Part shown: positions 1-12,223 of the stretch, piece after piece
Layout: every line of letters starts with the position of its first letter
How positions within the stretch are numbered: position 1 is the stretch's first letter
DNA from: Hydractinia symbiolongicarpus
Lineage: Eukaryota; Cnidaria; Hydrozoa; Anthoathecata; Hydractiniidae
Direction of reading: 5' to 3'
DNA: 64,000 nucleotides
Assembly (NCBI RefSeq): GCF_029227915.1
Contig: NC_079884.1
Location: 1,612,001-1,676,000 of the forward strand
Notes under the pieces: generated by a model
Seen by the model: the letters and a program-made list of their open reading frames with translations, nothing else
What the model was told of the DNA's origin: nothing
The model's database searches: none
Position numbers and translations under genes: made by a program

Positions 1-652
1 GAGACTTTCAAAAAACTTTGACAATGCTTGCCCTTGTCTGGTAAACACACCATCATTAAATAGGAAATCGGTCATGCGACCGTTTGTTGCCTTGATATCA
101 ATGTATGTGCGATTAAATGGTGTTTTTCGCACATACACAACTGCAACATCGTAACCGAGGACATCCTTTATATTATTGCTCTGAAAATATGATTAAATTC
201 CAATTTATATCACGGCAGATAGAATAATAATGATTATCCAGGAATAAACAACTTACAATATCTTCGATCTTCCTCTTACTTCTTGTAAGGTTGCAAGTTT
301 CGTTGCTTGCAACCTTTCTCCTTTTGATGCAATCCCTTTTACAGAAAGGGCACTGTCTCAAGGCTGCCGCTATTGCTTCGCCACATTCACTACATTTCTA
401 AAAGTACGATATCATAATGAAACTTGTTATTATCTTTTTTATCAAATTATGCCCAAATCAATATTATACATATCCATGTACTACATTGAAACAATGAGTA
501 GTATTCAACTCAAATGTTTTAACGAATAAATCAATTTAGAATATATATTCACTTACTTTTACTGCCACAAAACCCTTCTGACCAAATTTTTTTTTGTTAT
601 TATTATCGTTATTATTGTTATTGCTGTTGTTTTGATCTTCAGCACTAATCAT
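1..652 (-). CDS. Spliced zinc-ribbon protein, 5' exons (runs off the left edge)
   Basis: Three minus-strand exons join in phase 0: 652-557 (32 codons, starting at ATG 652-650), 397-257 (47 codons) and 180-1 (60 codons, continuing out of the window). Donors read GTAAGT at both junctions, and acceptors read TTTCTAG- and TTTTCAG-like. The N-terminus is Asn-rich and low complexity. Exon 2 encodes a zinc ribbon, C-x2-C-x10-C-x2-C (CSECGEA...QCPFCKRDC), followed by a Lys/Arg-rich stretch. Exon 3 encodes a compact hydrophobic/charged segment (DVLGYDVAVVYVRKTPFNRT). I do not recognise the family; a nucleic-acid-binding role is plausible from the ribbon and basic tract. Exact splice consensus and open phase make this the best host-gene candidate on the left side, and it shows no transposon hallmarks. 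Confidence 0.7.
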
Positions 653-2850
653 ATTTCACTAAAAAATTCAATGTACAGTAAAGAGAGCACTACCTACACC
701 TTCAAGTAGCTAGGGACTAGCCAGGGATTAGCTAGCCTGCTGCTAACTGCTTTAAATAGAGCAATTAGTCTAGTAGCAGACTATTAGGGGTTTTTTGGTG
801 AAATTTCAAAATTTTTCGATTGAATAGAACTAAGAAAAAAACCCATTTGGCCCACTTGTAGAGAGGTTTCCTCAGCCACCATGTGCAAGAAATCTAGTCA
901 ATTTATACTATAAAACGCAAAAAGAAATGTTGGCGTGGAAGGTCAAACTGGTGGTTCAACCATAACACAAAACAATTCCCTGCCCACATCACTATTTTCA
1001 ACACAAAAGAGACATGGTGAACTGAGCGAGCAAGAGCGAGGAACTGTACCATCAGCATCAGAGAGGAAGAAGTAGGAGTAAAAGCCAAACAAAAAGGATC
1101 ATGGAAAGTCAGTGTTCTCTTTCTTTCATCAACCACCATCGAGAAGAAGACATGGCCGAGCTGATAGGAAGCTACTATTAGTCAGCTAGTTAGGCTAGAC
1201 AGGCTTAACAGACAGCTTGACTGTCAGTCTAGCCTGGATTTACTATAGCCTACTCATGGGAATCTTTTCTCATCGCTCGGACCGCATCACAACGACTTTT
1301 GATGGAAGGTCGAAGACATATGGCTCCCCTTAGCTAATCAGACTAAACAAGAACTTTTTAAGTATTTTGATAACCTTTTATATCCAAGCTTTGTTCGAGG
1401 ACCATCGTATTAAATCAGGGAAACGAAAATTACACGATGGTCGCTGTAAACTGGGATACGGGAAATCCCGATGACATCAGCAAGTTTTACTTCGAGGCCG
1501 GCGAATCCAATCGAAATCCGATTCTCAAAAAAAGTTTATAAAAGGGAAAAAAGGGACAGGGTGATCAAATTCATCGTATGTGATAATCAGAAAAATGCAC
1601 CTATCATGTAATAAAAATGTGTTGATGAGATTATTGCCTATCGTATAATCAAATACACGATTCTAGTAATATCCCATATTATATCGGGAATATATCGTGA
1701 ATGTAGTGTGTATGCAACTTCGGGATTGAGAAATAAATCCGATACCTTTTGATGTGATCCTTTGATAGAATAGTAATATACTAACGATAAAAACAATTTC
1801 TTTTAAAAAAAACTACTCTTTCGCAACAAAATGTAATACATATTCAGGCCCGTGGACTACCGAGACAGCTTGTACAGTATGGCCGGGCTTGTTTACTGGG
1901 AATGACTTCTCTTTCCTTCGCATCTGATTGTGAAGTTTCCTAATTGACCGTTCCCCTAAAATTAAAAAACTAGTATCAAATTCTTATTAGAAAAATTAAA
2001 GCAGTCTCTCTCGACCAAATCATCACCGAACAAATCACTGGCAGTGATTTTGCTTTATCTCCATCAACAGTATACCGTGCTATCATTCGATCCGGGAACG
2101 TCTTTTCCTCCGCTGCAGGTATCACAGCGCAGACCGAGCAAGGGGGGGGGGGGGGGGCTTGGAGGTTCGGTTGAAGTATTAGCGAATAGTGCTGTTGCCC
2201 AAAACATTTTCTCTAGGCTCTAAATGTTGTCAATTTCATTGTTCAGAACAGGTATACATACACAAGTTCCCTGCAAAGTATGAAACAACTTCGAACGGCT
2301 TGGTCCAGGGATTCGAAGTAATAACTACTAACTAAGTAGTTTTGCGGCTTCTACTATATAGGTAGAAATAGGCCAATCAAATACTACCAATGCAGTAGAA
2401 TTTGGGAGATGGACACTTCTACCATAATAGTACATTCTTACGGCGCGACTGGCCTCTGTTTAGGATGACGCTGCTGTGAATATAGAAACGATGTCTTTAC
2501 TTATTTTTTAAAGCTTTCTAAATCCACCTCTTTGAGCTTAGGACATTAATTTATCAAATGTGTACATATTTTTAAAGAAATATGAAAATATTGTGGAAAA
2601 GAATTAAAGGGAGACGAAGAACAAGTGAGCCGGGAGAAGAAGGTATTAATATGTACTAATATATTTCGTAGGGTATATGACAGGCAAGTGTTGATACTGC
2701 TAAGAACCTCAAATATGACTTTTTTTGTTATTCAAAATGCATTGCAGAACCCCGAGATCGTGTACTGTCGTGTCTTTGTTATCTCATGATACATTTTTTT
2801 CATCGTGATCACTGTTCTTTTTTTCCCCGCCAGGTTTTTTGAAGAACAGA
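653..2850. other. Non-coding stretch, no supported gene
   Basis: I see no convincing gene in these 2.2 kb. Short direct and inverted motifs around tagctag occur between 690 and 1240, including a hairpin whose arms AGGCTAGAC and GTCTAGCCT lie at 1192-1200 and 1227-1235. A run of 16 G lies at 2142-2157. The open frame on the minus strand at 903-1139 has no recognisable domain. Confidence 0.5.
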
Positions 2851-2859
2851 AAACCATCT

Positions 2860-4715
2860 AAGACAGAACCATAAAGTTAAAGATGTCATCTACAAAAAAT
2901 TACTTAAAGCAGCTGTAACTGAAACTGATGGCAGTATTGAAAGAGATCACGAAGAACTATCAGCAGAAACTACCGATGAAAGTGATGATGATTATCAACA
3001 TTTTAAACGCCCTGTTAAATCAAACGCATCCAACATAAAGGTGATTAGAAAGGCGAATAGTTTCTGCCAAAGATCCAAATAATGACCCATATAATTCATG
3101 TGACGCAGATTGGCTAGTTCAAAAACTGACTGATGCTGTGATGCACAAACACAAAAGAAACAAAACGTTAAGAATTAAGAATTGTGTTACATACAATAAC
3201 CACATTGGATTACTACATAATCATGATACAATCCTCTTTTTCATACCTCGGTTTAGATAACAGATTTGTGGGACATCTTTTTTAAGATACAAAACGTACA
3301 ACTAACACTCGTTACACAAAAACTGACAACATGAAAACAGAAGACAGACATTACGACAACAATTCAAGGAAGACTGCTATCGAATTAACCTGTCCACTGT
3401 TACTATCAACACCATTGATTTGAGGAAATATCAAGCCTAAAAAGGTCTGGTGTCTACTTCATAGTGGGCATTAAATGTGATTTAGAAAATAACAGTTAGT
3501 AACAAAAGAGCTGGCGACATTGCATATGGTAAAAAAAGGATTTGTAAAAAATGAAATTTAGGATTGTGTTCATTATCAAATTATCAAACCTGAATGTCTA
3601 AATATTGAGAAGCAGTAATTTGCACATGACAATGTATTTAATAGTCAAAATGTTTTTGAAATTAACAGTATTATATTTTTTTATAGGGTAAAAGTAATCG
3701 GTTGAAGGAATAAAAACATTATGTTTTAGCTGGTAATTTCACCTACGAACAGCATAAAGATGGAAGAAAGATGCACTGCTGTTTTTGTGTGTAAACAATT
3801 GGTTTATCGAATGCCAAAACCTTTTAAACTACGAAGAAAAGAGGATTTTGAGGCGACCATAAGCCATGCGAGAGAAAACACAGAGTGCATTAGCATTGTA
3901 AAAAAAAAGTAAACCAATGTCTCTGTTGCTAACTACACCCCCTTGCATTGTTTTGGAGTTCATGATAAGAAAACGCTTCACAGATACTTGGGGATCTATT
4001 AGGCTAAAAACATCTTTAAAGACCAATAGCTCCGACGTAAAGGCTAGCAAAATGCTTTTGCATGAAAGTTTACCAAAAGACAGCGAATTTAAAGATTTAA
4101 AGGCACAGCTTTTATCATGCATGATGAAAGATAAAGTCTTTAGCATCCGTAAAGACAACGAGGGTGTGCTGCTGTATGGCTACGCACTGTTTGATAATGG
4201 CGGTGGTACAGTAATAAAGAAATACCCATTAAATTAAGACGTCTGAGAAGATTGATCCTGCAGAAAAGTAACTATAATAAACGCCATTAAAGATCTGGAC
4301 GTAAAGGTAACGACGCAGTATGTGTTCCAAGCTTCTTATTGCGAGTTTGACGGTTCCTTGCTTGGGGTATTCGTTCGAAAAATAAAGAAGTGATCCGCAT
4401 TTTATTCAAAACAAGGGATAATATGGGAAAAGTAACTGGGTTAGCGATTATTCAGACCACTCAGTGGACGTGCATAAAACATGGTATCGACAAAAGGAAT
4501 CAACAATCGAGCTAAACAAATTCAATGCAATATTATTTTGCGCACTATTTAACACCGACAAGCAACTTGCCGTCATTAAGGATAGTCAGGGGATGGTTGA
4601 GGAAAAAAGAAGAAGTTTGACTCGCCGTAGTTTAAATGCTTTCTTAAATTACTTTTATCAGATTTATTGCTTGCATAAAAAAGAGAAAGTAAATTACAAA
4701 GTGCAAGAACAATGA
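2860..4715 (+). pseudogene. Degraded coding remnants, family unknown
   Basis: Short open stretches look protein-like but are broken by stops and shifts. About 2850-3040 reads HLRQNHKVKDVIYKKLLKAA, like the tail of a zinc finger, followed by an acidic linker. About 3080-3250 reads through NDPYNSCDADWLVQ. Open frames at 3917-4237 (106 aa) and 4464-4715 (83 aa) follow. I cannot place any of them in a family. They may be remains of one transposon or of a decayed multi-exon gene. Confidence 0.25.
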
Positions 4716-5880
4716 TTAACTCGACTAGTTAAGTCTTTATTTAAAGTCTAGAGCTTTGGCTCCTCTTAAGAATGTGCTTCCATGAGTTTAAAATATATAA
4801 CGTGCACAATAATATAGCTTACTTGCTTTTAGCCTTAACAACAAACACTTCTTCAGTAATAACACATCCAGACAACGTCGAAAAGGCAAATAGTAGCTTT
4901 AGATAATCTTTTTCACCGCTACCTCAACCTATTCCAATAAGATAAAAAGCATATGGGTCGTCACTTTCACCTACTAAAAGGCCACAGATGCAATGAATTT
5001 ATATTTATTTACCAATGTGTTCCTCTAAAACCAATAGTAAAATTTCAAATTAAATTCGAAAAGTTGGGTACCTGAAAAACTATTCTCTATCAACTATTCT
5101 TAGTTGTTGATGACATATATCAGCGCATATGTTGAATGACTTCAAAAGAAAAAAATTACCATTAACGCCAATGAAGGTAAGTATGTTTCCATAAGGTGTA
5201 TTACATACGCATTGCATAATTTATTTAATGTATTTTATTTTGGATGAGATGAAGAGAATAATTGCATAGAGCACTGAAGAAATGAATGCAAACACTTTTT
5301 GCATCACAAATTACGAACAAGACTGTTTCATGAGTGCTGGTTGTCGGCAAGAAAAAAAATATTCTATATTAGAGCGGAGAAGTATTTCGTCAATCAGACC
5401 AAAAGTACATCCTATTATTAAACGAAACAAAGAGTGAACATAAACTAACATTTACTTTTTTGCAGGTTTTTTTAGAAATATTTTTAATTCAATGTTTTTT
5501 ACATTTATTGTATACTAGCATTTTCTCTCAATTACAAAAACTTCCTGCCCTCTTGTTATAGAGAACTAGTATTGTTGCTATGAATGATTGGTAAAACATA
5601 CATTTTTTATCTTACGCTACAGTATTATTACTAACCTAAACCATTATTGTAAGCGAAAATTTCACTTTTTTCTAATTTTTTTCGCCGAATTATTAGTATA
5701 GTGGATTGGAGAGAAAATATAAAAAAATTGAAAAAATAAGTTCTTGTTCAATATAACAAAGGAAAACTAATTTGATGGCGAAGGAACTTAAAGAGTTTAA
5801 ATGTTGTCAAAAATAAAATAACAACTAATATATTTTCTACAATGGCACTGATTATTTAAAGCGTGAGAGGTTTGAAACCA
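4716..5880. other. Non-coding stretch, no supported gene
   Basis: AT-rich sequence without an open frame or repeat structure that I can identify. Confidence 0.4.
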
Positions 5881-5882
5881 TT

Positions 5883-6230
5883 ATGTTGAAAATATTCATG
5901 AAGTTCATAACAGGATCAGAAAACATGGTTGTTAATACAGTAGAAATAATTTTCACGAGACTGGAATCAAATTTTATTTCTAGACCAGTAGCCCACACAT
6001 GCACACCGAGCTTAGAACTTTCATCAACTTATAATTATTACTGCGAACTCCGTGAAGAATTCAGCAAAATGTTGCAGTCATCTGAATGGGAGATGGGCAT
6101 CATTCAAACTGACTTTGGATCCTTTTTAGTTTTGTTTGAACTGACAAAGAGAGTTTCATTTACTCCTTTCGCTTACTTCCAGTATTCTGTTTTGTTAACA
6201 CTTTTTTATACAATTTTTGAGAGTTCTTAG
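5883..6230 (+). CDS. HECT-type E3 ubiquitin ligase C-lobe fragment
   Basis: This 115-residue open frame matches the pattern of the HECT C-lobe. FMKFITGSEN corresponds to the FxxFVTGS motif of HECT domains. RPVAHTCTPSLELSSTY corresponds to the catalytic region, where the Cys of HTC accepts ubiquitin from E2. It continues with YCELREEFSKMLQSSEWEMG, like the end of the domain in many cnidarian and fish HECT-only proteins, and runs about 40 residues past it. The N-lobe and any upstream exons are not visible nearby, so this is either the last exon of a gene whose upstream exons I cannot find or an isolated retained fragment. The catalytic Cys is present. The family call rests on motif recall. Confidence 0.5.
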   Translation: MLKIFMKFITGSENMVVNTVEIIFTRLESNFISRPVAHTCTPSLELSSTYNYYCELREEFSKMLQSSEWEMGIIQTDFGSFLVLFELTKRVSFTPFAYFQYSVLLTLFYTIFESS

Positions 6231-6439
6231 GTGCAATAAAAAACTTTGTGTCAATTTATTTTTAATGAGTTTTTCTTTATCAATTGTATGGATATCTTAA
6301 AAGATTGAAAAATACCCGAAAATTATGAAGGGGTGTTTTCATACTTCAATATGAATGAATGTATGAACAATATGAACTAAATTTGAATTGAAAAAAAAAG
6401 TTTAAACAGTATATCTTCATGAATACTGTTTGATCTTTG

Positions 6440-6891
6440 ATTACATGTACAGATGTAACGCATCTGAAAAAACATTAGGAAAGTCCCACTCATGTTGTTG
6501 CATCAAAGTTTGTGCGAACTCCTTAAACTCGGGGAAACATCTTAACTGTCTTGTAGGTAAAGCAAAGATAAAATTGTTTAATTTCTTCAGCATCTACGTT
6601 TATTAGGCAATCATTGGAATGATGCAAATGTGGCAAGTAATACATTGCATCCGGTCTTCAACAAGGGCCAGAATTCCTACTCTTATAAATAATGTGTGAA
6701 TTCCACTCATTCCGAACAGTCTGTAACTCCTTGTGGATAAACAGCATGAAGCAAAAACGTATGCAATCGACTAACACAGGATCCGAACTTGTGGAAACAT
6801 TTAGGTCGGTCATATCTCTAAAAAAACACTTCCATCAACCAATGCGATCATGCTTTAAGGTAGACTAGTAGGACTCAATTCTTTGATGTTC
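6440..6891 (-). pseudogene. Integrase-core (rve/rva_4-like) protein, decayed 3' part
   Basis: Translated on the minus strand with frame changes, this gives the conserved C-terminal half of the integrase-core proteins common in cnidarians and fish. EHQRIESY*STLKHDRIG is followed by WKCFFRDMTDLN, then VDCIRFCFMLFIHKEL, NEWNSHIIYKSRNSGP, RPDAMYYLPHL, INVDAEEIKQFY and, after a frameshift, FPEFKEFAQTLMQ. In-frame stops replace residues expected after IES and IG, a further stop sits before RPD, and at least one frameshift lies near 6555. It cannot make an intact protein. The N-terminal part, including the first catalytic Asp, is absent or unrecognisable upstream. Confidence 0.6.
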
Positions 6892-7329
6892 AGCCAAGAG
6901 ATAATTCTAAAAGAGCCGAAGCTGTTTTGACTGTCAGTTGAACTATGTAAATAAACATGAATTAGCTCAATGAAAAAATGTCTGCCTTGATCTGACTGGG
7001 TATGCCTTACAATTCCTTGATCTTATCTTCATCGGATCTTGATCTATCGTAATTTTTATAATTAAGGTTTTTTTTCTCGGCAAATATAAATTCTTTTGTA
7101 GTTGTTTTCTCCATTGAAAAATACCGAAAATTATTTGAGCAACAAACAGCTAATACCAAATAGAATACTGGTCGCTAAAATAAAGAGACTCTCTCTCAAA
7201 AGATCAGCGTAGTTAGAAATTAAATTGCAAGTGCAGTAGATAATAGACCATAAAATTGTTCTCTCAATAGACAAGTGAGAAAACAATGGTTAATATAACT
7301 ATACATATCAACTAAAAAAGCTATCATTT
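6892..7329. other. Non-coding stretch, no supported gene
   Basis: AT-rich and without open frames. It may include unrecognisable upstream parts of the adjacent integrase-like pseudogene. Confidence 0.35.
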
Positions 7330-7562
7330 GAAACCAGAAATTGATGATGATTGATGATGAGGTGACAAAACAGTTAACCGTAATGATAATACTTGTTTAA
7401 TGACAAACGGTATTAAAATGTAGATGCTCTCTAAAGGATTTGCATTTACAAATAAATAAATTTTACAAATAAATAAACCATTAACCATAGCAGGAGAACA
7501 TTGGGAGCACAATACAATTATGAGATAACAAAACAGCAAGCTGTAGTGATTTGACTAGTCTA
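7330..7562 (-). repeat. Two LINE 3'-tail fragments, minus orientation
   Basis: Read on the minus strand, this contains two related 3'-terminal motifs. One ends CTGTTTTGTTATCTCATAAT near 7510-7560 and resembles the tail of the LINE copy ending at 41606. The other ends TGTTTTGTCACCTCATCATC near 7330-7370 and resembles tails at 24863, 25235 and 36625. They look like short 5'-truncated insertions of two LINE subfamilies. Confidence 0.5.
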
Positions 7563-9765
7563 ATGAGTCATATTTTAAGTGGTAGAGGTTAAACCTTCTA
7601 AACAACCACCTGGGCATATCATGGATTCCAAACCAAATCGTTGCATTTGTTTCTTTGAAATATGTTATATCTCTTTAATTTAGAGTTGACGCAACCAAGA
7701 CGGAATCTATTTGCAAATATGTCAATGATTCTGCGTTTCCGAACTGTGTGATGAATAAAGTTAACGTCAGAAGTTTGCCTTTTTTTGTGTCTCTTCGCCG
7801 TCCAAAGACATACTATCGGGTATAGAATTGTGGTATGACTATAAGGATAGAAAAAATCTCTGGTGGAAAGAAAAAGTAAATTTAACTTGATTTGTAACCA
7901 TGTAGCCAGCGTTAAATTAAATTAAAATGATTACTCTATATCATCTAAATCAAATGAGAAAGCATTATTGGATTGTCACAGATAACATTTGGAAGCAAAC
8001 ATCGGTCCCTTTAGAATAAATGAATACAAAAACATTGAGGTTTTAACAGACAAGAATAACTTGACACCGCTGCGCACTACTTTTTAAATTCGTCAAAATA
8101 ACTTTATATTAAAATACTTTTTTTCAACTCAACTTCGGTGGTTAGTTCCCTAACATCACGCAAAACAATCGATCACGTGGCGTCATTGTGTATTAATTAG
8201 TCAATTATTTTTTTTAAAAAAATTAGAAAAAAGTAGAAATTGCATTCAGACTGTACTGTAAGCTACAAAAACTGACGTAAAGTACATAAGAAATTTTCTA
8301 TATGTATGTAAATAATTGCCCTGAAATGCCACGATTCCAAAGAGAGAGCGAGAGCAGAAAAAGAATTTGAAGAAGCAAAGGAACGACAGGAATTGGAATA
8401 CTGGGTATATATGCATAAAACACGTACTTCACAAGTTCCGCCTGAGGTAACGTGTGATGAATAGGTTGTCATTAGTGTTAGGTATGTTACACTAAGAATC
8501 AGGCGTCGTAATTTTTCACTGGAAAGCTTTGTTTCTCAGTGCATATAACTTGGTAGGCTTATTATCAAAATTGCCAACGCTCTTCGGTTATACAAGGCAC
8601 CCAACATACAGATATCATATCATGAAGTTGAGAAATATGCATACTGTCTCTTGGGGACGCTTGAGGTCACGGAAGATGAGAGTCAAACTGTTACGGTCAT
8701 TGATGGATATCCATATGCTGACGGTGAAGCATAATCTTCAACTAACAATATTGGAGTCGAACAATGGATGTGTGGTGCCCATTATTAAGAGAACTAGTGG
8801 TTTATAAGCTCTCTGATTTTAAAGTGCTTACAGCTTCTTATCTCAGGGTCGATGGTAACAGGAAGGGATAAGAAGTCTGGAAAACAAGAGACTGGCGACA
8901 CTTGTTTTGAGATATAACCATTTCACATGATAAAACGTTTTAAACAAGTGATACATACATTTTATAAGTATATGGCTTATTTCTTTTTTCTAAGCATGGC
9001 ATAATCAAGTGTCTTTCTTAAGAGAAGTACACTTTCTTTTAAAAGAAATGGTGGAAAATATTGTAGCTTAAAACTGCTAAAATATAAGAATTGGTCAAGA
9101 AACTAGAGCAAACTAAATACAGACAACCTGGCTCTATCAGCGTTTCGCGTGCCTTTATTACGTTTTTTTCTCTCAAATCAAAAAAAATCTTAGGATTGGG
9201 TTACAGTCCATAATAACCCTTCAGTTAGGACAGATGCAACGTTGAGGTTCCACAATAAACTCTAAGAGAGATCTCAGTGCTAAAAAATATATTTACAACC
9301 TTAATTTGTGCGATGTAACCTTTTTTTTCGGATGTTTTTTAGTTAGTCAGCCGGGACTTTAGTCCGCTGAGTATTAGAATGGTTGTTTTCCGGTTTTTTT
9401 AGTCGTCGACATTACTTTCCCAGTCTAATACACTAGCCTGCTTATCCGTTTTAAAGGTTGTCTGCGCTACCTTTTACATCTTCCTTATACAATGCGTACA
9501 AATGTTACGCAGCTTCACATGTTTCAAGGCAGTTCGTGTAAAATTTTTGAGAAGTGTTGCTGCTCTCAAAATTTGTTTTGAAAGAATTTTGTGTTTTACT
9601 ACTGAGCATTTTAGTTGTGTTTAACTTCATTGTGTTTTTAAGAAAGATATATATGCTGTATACTCTAGCTAGCTGGACAATTTCCAATTTTACAAATAAA
9701 ACTTCCAAACACAATTCCAATAGATAGCTACATCGACTTCAAAAAGACTTAAAACTTTTGTGACG
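7563..9765. other. Mostly non-coding; possible coding relics at 8330-8810
   Basis: Most of this stretch is featureless. On the plus strand, about 8365-8455 reads EFEEAKERQELEYWVYMHKT and ends at a GTAACG donor-like site. About 8620-8725 reads VEKYAYCLLGTLEVTEDESQ before a stop. Both look like decayed exons, but I cannot assign a family or join them. Confidence 0.3.
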
Positions 9766-9769
9766 TAGC

Positions 9770-9928
9770 TAGCTAGCTAGCTACGGTATTAATTATATGC
9801 GTTTTAAAAACTTACCTGTAACGTACAGTTTCCATTACGTTAAAAACTTATTGTAATAGTACAATTTCCAGTACGTTTTAAAAACTTGCCTGTAACGTGC
9901 AGTTTCAAGTATATACGTTAAAAAACTT
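9770..9928. repeat. Minisatellite with unit of about 50 bp
   Basis: Three to four imperfect units of the type acgttttaaaaacttgcctg followed by taacgtgcagtttc. It begins beside a tagctagc microsatellite (9768-9784) and stops exactly where the USP-coding sequence of the neighbouring LINE copy is cut off at 9929. Confidence 0.7.
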
Positions 9929-10414
9929 GCCTAACTTTGAGGTTGTTTTGCTGACAAAAATGGCTTCTTTAACTTTTGGGAGGTTATAAAAACATTGTAA
10001 GATGGAGTTTGCATAACATGTGTTTCCCAAGTTTGTTAGACCGCTATTCCTAAAATCAGGGTTAAACGGCAATGCAACTGTTGTTTTGGAAGACCTTGTA
10101 GCAAGTTTTTCGGGTTTTTTGATTTTACAAGATTTTATGTGATTTGCGGAAGATTTCGAAGGGGGTTTTGACTTCTTACATTCCATATTTGTAACAGAAG
10201 AAACTTCAAGAATAATTGGGGCCTTTTCAGGCTCAACCCAAGTGGTAGAATTTTGAGACATCCAGATGTAAAAAGAAGCACTCATGGAGGTAAAAGTTAG
10301 AGATTTTAATAGGAAACGTAAAGGTTTGTTAGGGAAGCCAAGGCGACGAAAACAGGTCCTTACGTATTCTGAACAGAAACCCCTTGCACCCACCTCAATG
10401 GTAAAGAAATGCAC
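9929..10414 (-). pseudogene. Endonuclease C-terminus fused to USP N-terminus (copy A)
   Basis: A 169-codon open frame passes without interruption from the tail of the restriction-like endonuclease (HFFTIEVGARGFCSEYVRTC, then LGFPNKPLRFLLKS and SASFYIWMSQNSTTW) through a Lys/Ser-rich linker into the USP Cys box, GLTNLGNTCYANSILQCFYN. The catalytic Cys in NTCYAN is intact. The domain is cut off 25 residues later. The His box and finger are missing, so it is not functional, but it independently shows the endonuclease-USP fusion seen in copies C and D. Confidence 0.8.
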
Positions 10415-11801
10415 CTTCTATCTATTGTTTTTCATAGCATAACAAAGTGAAGAATATTTGTTAAGCTTTCGTTTGTGCCAATATTCCGTGTTCTCTTGGC
10501 ATGGACAAGTCAGTTCTAACATAATTACAGTTTCGGAAGAACTTGATATTAATAACAGGTCTGGGCTTAGTTGTGTTATTGCAATGTATGGTGGAACAAC
10601 TAAAACGGAATCTAAATCTGACAGTATTTTCCAATCGGAAGCAAGGTGAAGAAGGCCTAGACACTTTGTATGCCTCTTCTTAGATGGTGATTGACTGTTC
10701 GGAATGAAATTAATTTTGTTGCACTTGGAAACTTAAGAGGTTCATATGATACCAAAAACTCTTTTAATGCCTTAACCAAAACTATTAAAACAGAGTCATG
10801 ACGGTATGTTTATTTACCCTGCGGGAGGTCCTACAGGCACCCAATATGTGAGAGACATTTGAGGATGGTTTCTTGCACAGAATGCAACTTTTGTCTTTCT
10901 CAATTCCCCATCTCACAAGATTGGTTGGAGATGGAAGGGTGTCGTAGGTTGCACCTATACAAAAGGAAGTTAGACATTGTGGCAGTGAAAGAATTGTTCC
11001 CCAAGATAAATCATTTTTCACATAAGAGCACCATTTTGTCCAATTGCCTTCCAAATGCAACTTTACAGCTCTGGCATGGTAAAAATATCGTCTTCATTTT
11101 CTTCAATGACATTGGAAACAAGCTTTTTTGGTTGTATATTTTTGTGGTTTAAGAGCCCTAAGCCAGCTCGCCCAGTCTCATAACAACCTAAAATCTTTTT
11201 GAAATTGAGCTGACTATCCGCCCAAAAAACTGCCTCTTTAACTTTTCAATTTCCAGCCTTTAAATCTGGCACGCACTTAGACACACAAGGGTTGACAGAT
11301 CTCTTAGTAACAGATGTCCACTGATTTGGACAGATTTGAGAACAGATGCTAGACTTTTTAGGGGAAGAGGACAAGGCGATGTCGAGGAATTTAAGGAAAT
11401 GTTTGAAATTGAATGTAGTTTTAACCATTTCCTAATGAAAACAGAAAATCTTTGCTCTAGGTTTGTGATAGTAAATAGCGAAACTTCATAAATTAATAAT
11501 GGCCAGCGGATTCTGGGAATTAACAGATGGTGTAGAAACCAAACATTATGGACCCCTTTATGAAAGGACCTGTCTATAGCTATAGGTTTGTCTTCGGCAT
11601 CATTTAGAAATTCTTGTATTGCAGCAGAATCAGACAAGGATGAGTTTATTGTTCTGCCTAAAAACCTAATTGGATTAGAATGAATAGATGGAATTTTTTC
11701 GCTGCCAACTGTAAACGGTGAACTTCGGACAACTTTTCCATTATCAATAACAATGCTGCGTGATTTAGAAGGCCTAAACGACATGCCTACCCAATCAAGA
11801 G
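9929..11801 (-). mobile_element. LINE-USP copy A (subfamily 1, truncated at both ends)
   Basis: This minus-strand copy starts inside the RT region just after the FMDD motif (GMSFRPSKSRSIVID at about 11784) and runs through the RT thumb region, the CCHC finger (CILCKKPSSNVSHILGAC, near 10870-10820), the endonuclease and the start of the USP domain. It aligns base for base with copy B at 31060-32970. The 5' break at about 11801 is typical of incomplete target-primed reverse transcription. The 3' part is lost at the minisatellite. Confidence 0.85.
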
Positions 11802-12223
11802 TTGCCAGAATAAGACTCCCTACAAATTTTTGATTGTAAAGCTAGTTAGTCAGTCCTTGTTCTCAGCTGCACAACAAACTCGTGGTTACAACTTTTTGCT
11901 CCTTTAAGTATATAGTTTTGCTACACGATTTTATGTATATGCGTAATCGATCGCCTTTGCAAATGACTGCCGCAGAATTTTCACCCGAAAGCGAATACGG
12001 TCAAATTTGCCTTCAGCACCAACGATCCTAAACCACCAATAATATAAATCCAACAAGCCACAACGATCCAAAGTATCAACCTATTACGCCCCAACGATCC
12101 AAATTTTTAGTTTTAAATGAGCTACTACTATCAAAACAAGTTCCAACTAGTGCAATATACTTTTTGTCGCGCATTCATCCATCAACCATATTTGATTTTT
12201 AGCGTTCTGTTTAATTCTACTCT
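11802..12223. other. Non-coding stretch, no supported gene
   Basis: No open frame or recognised repeat between the truncated LINE copy A and the 330-bp repeat that follows. Confidence 0.4.

Noticed and set aside
903-1139. Minus-strand 78-codon frame as a gene
   Set aside because: No domain, splice context or repeat support; composition is unremarkable for chance.
2142-2157. Poly-G run as a functional element
   Set aside because: A simple 16-nt homopolymer with no associated structure; a similar run occurs near 34440 inside a LINE UTR spacer.
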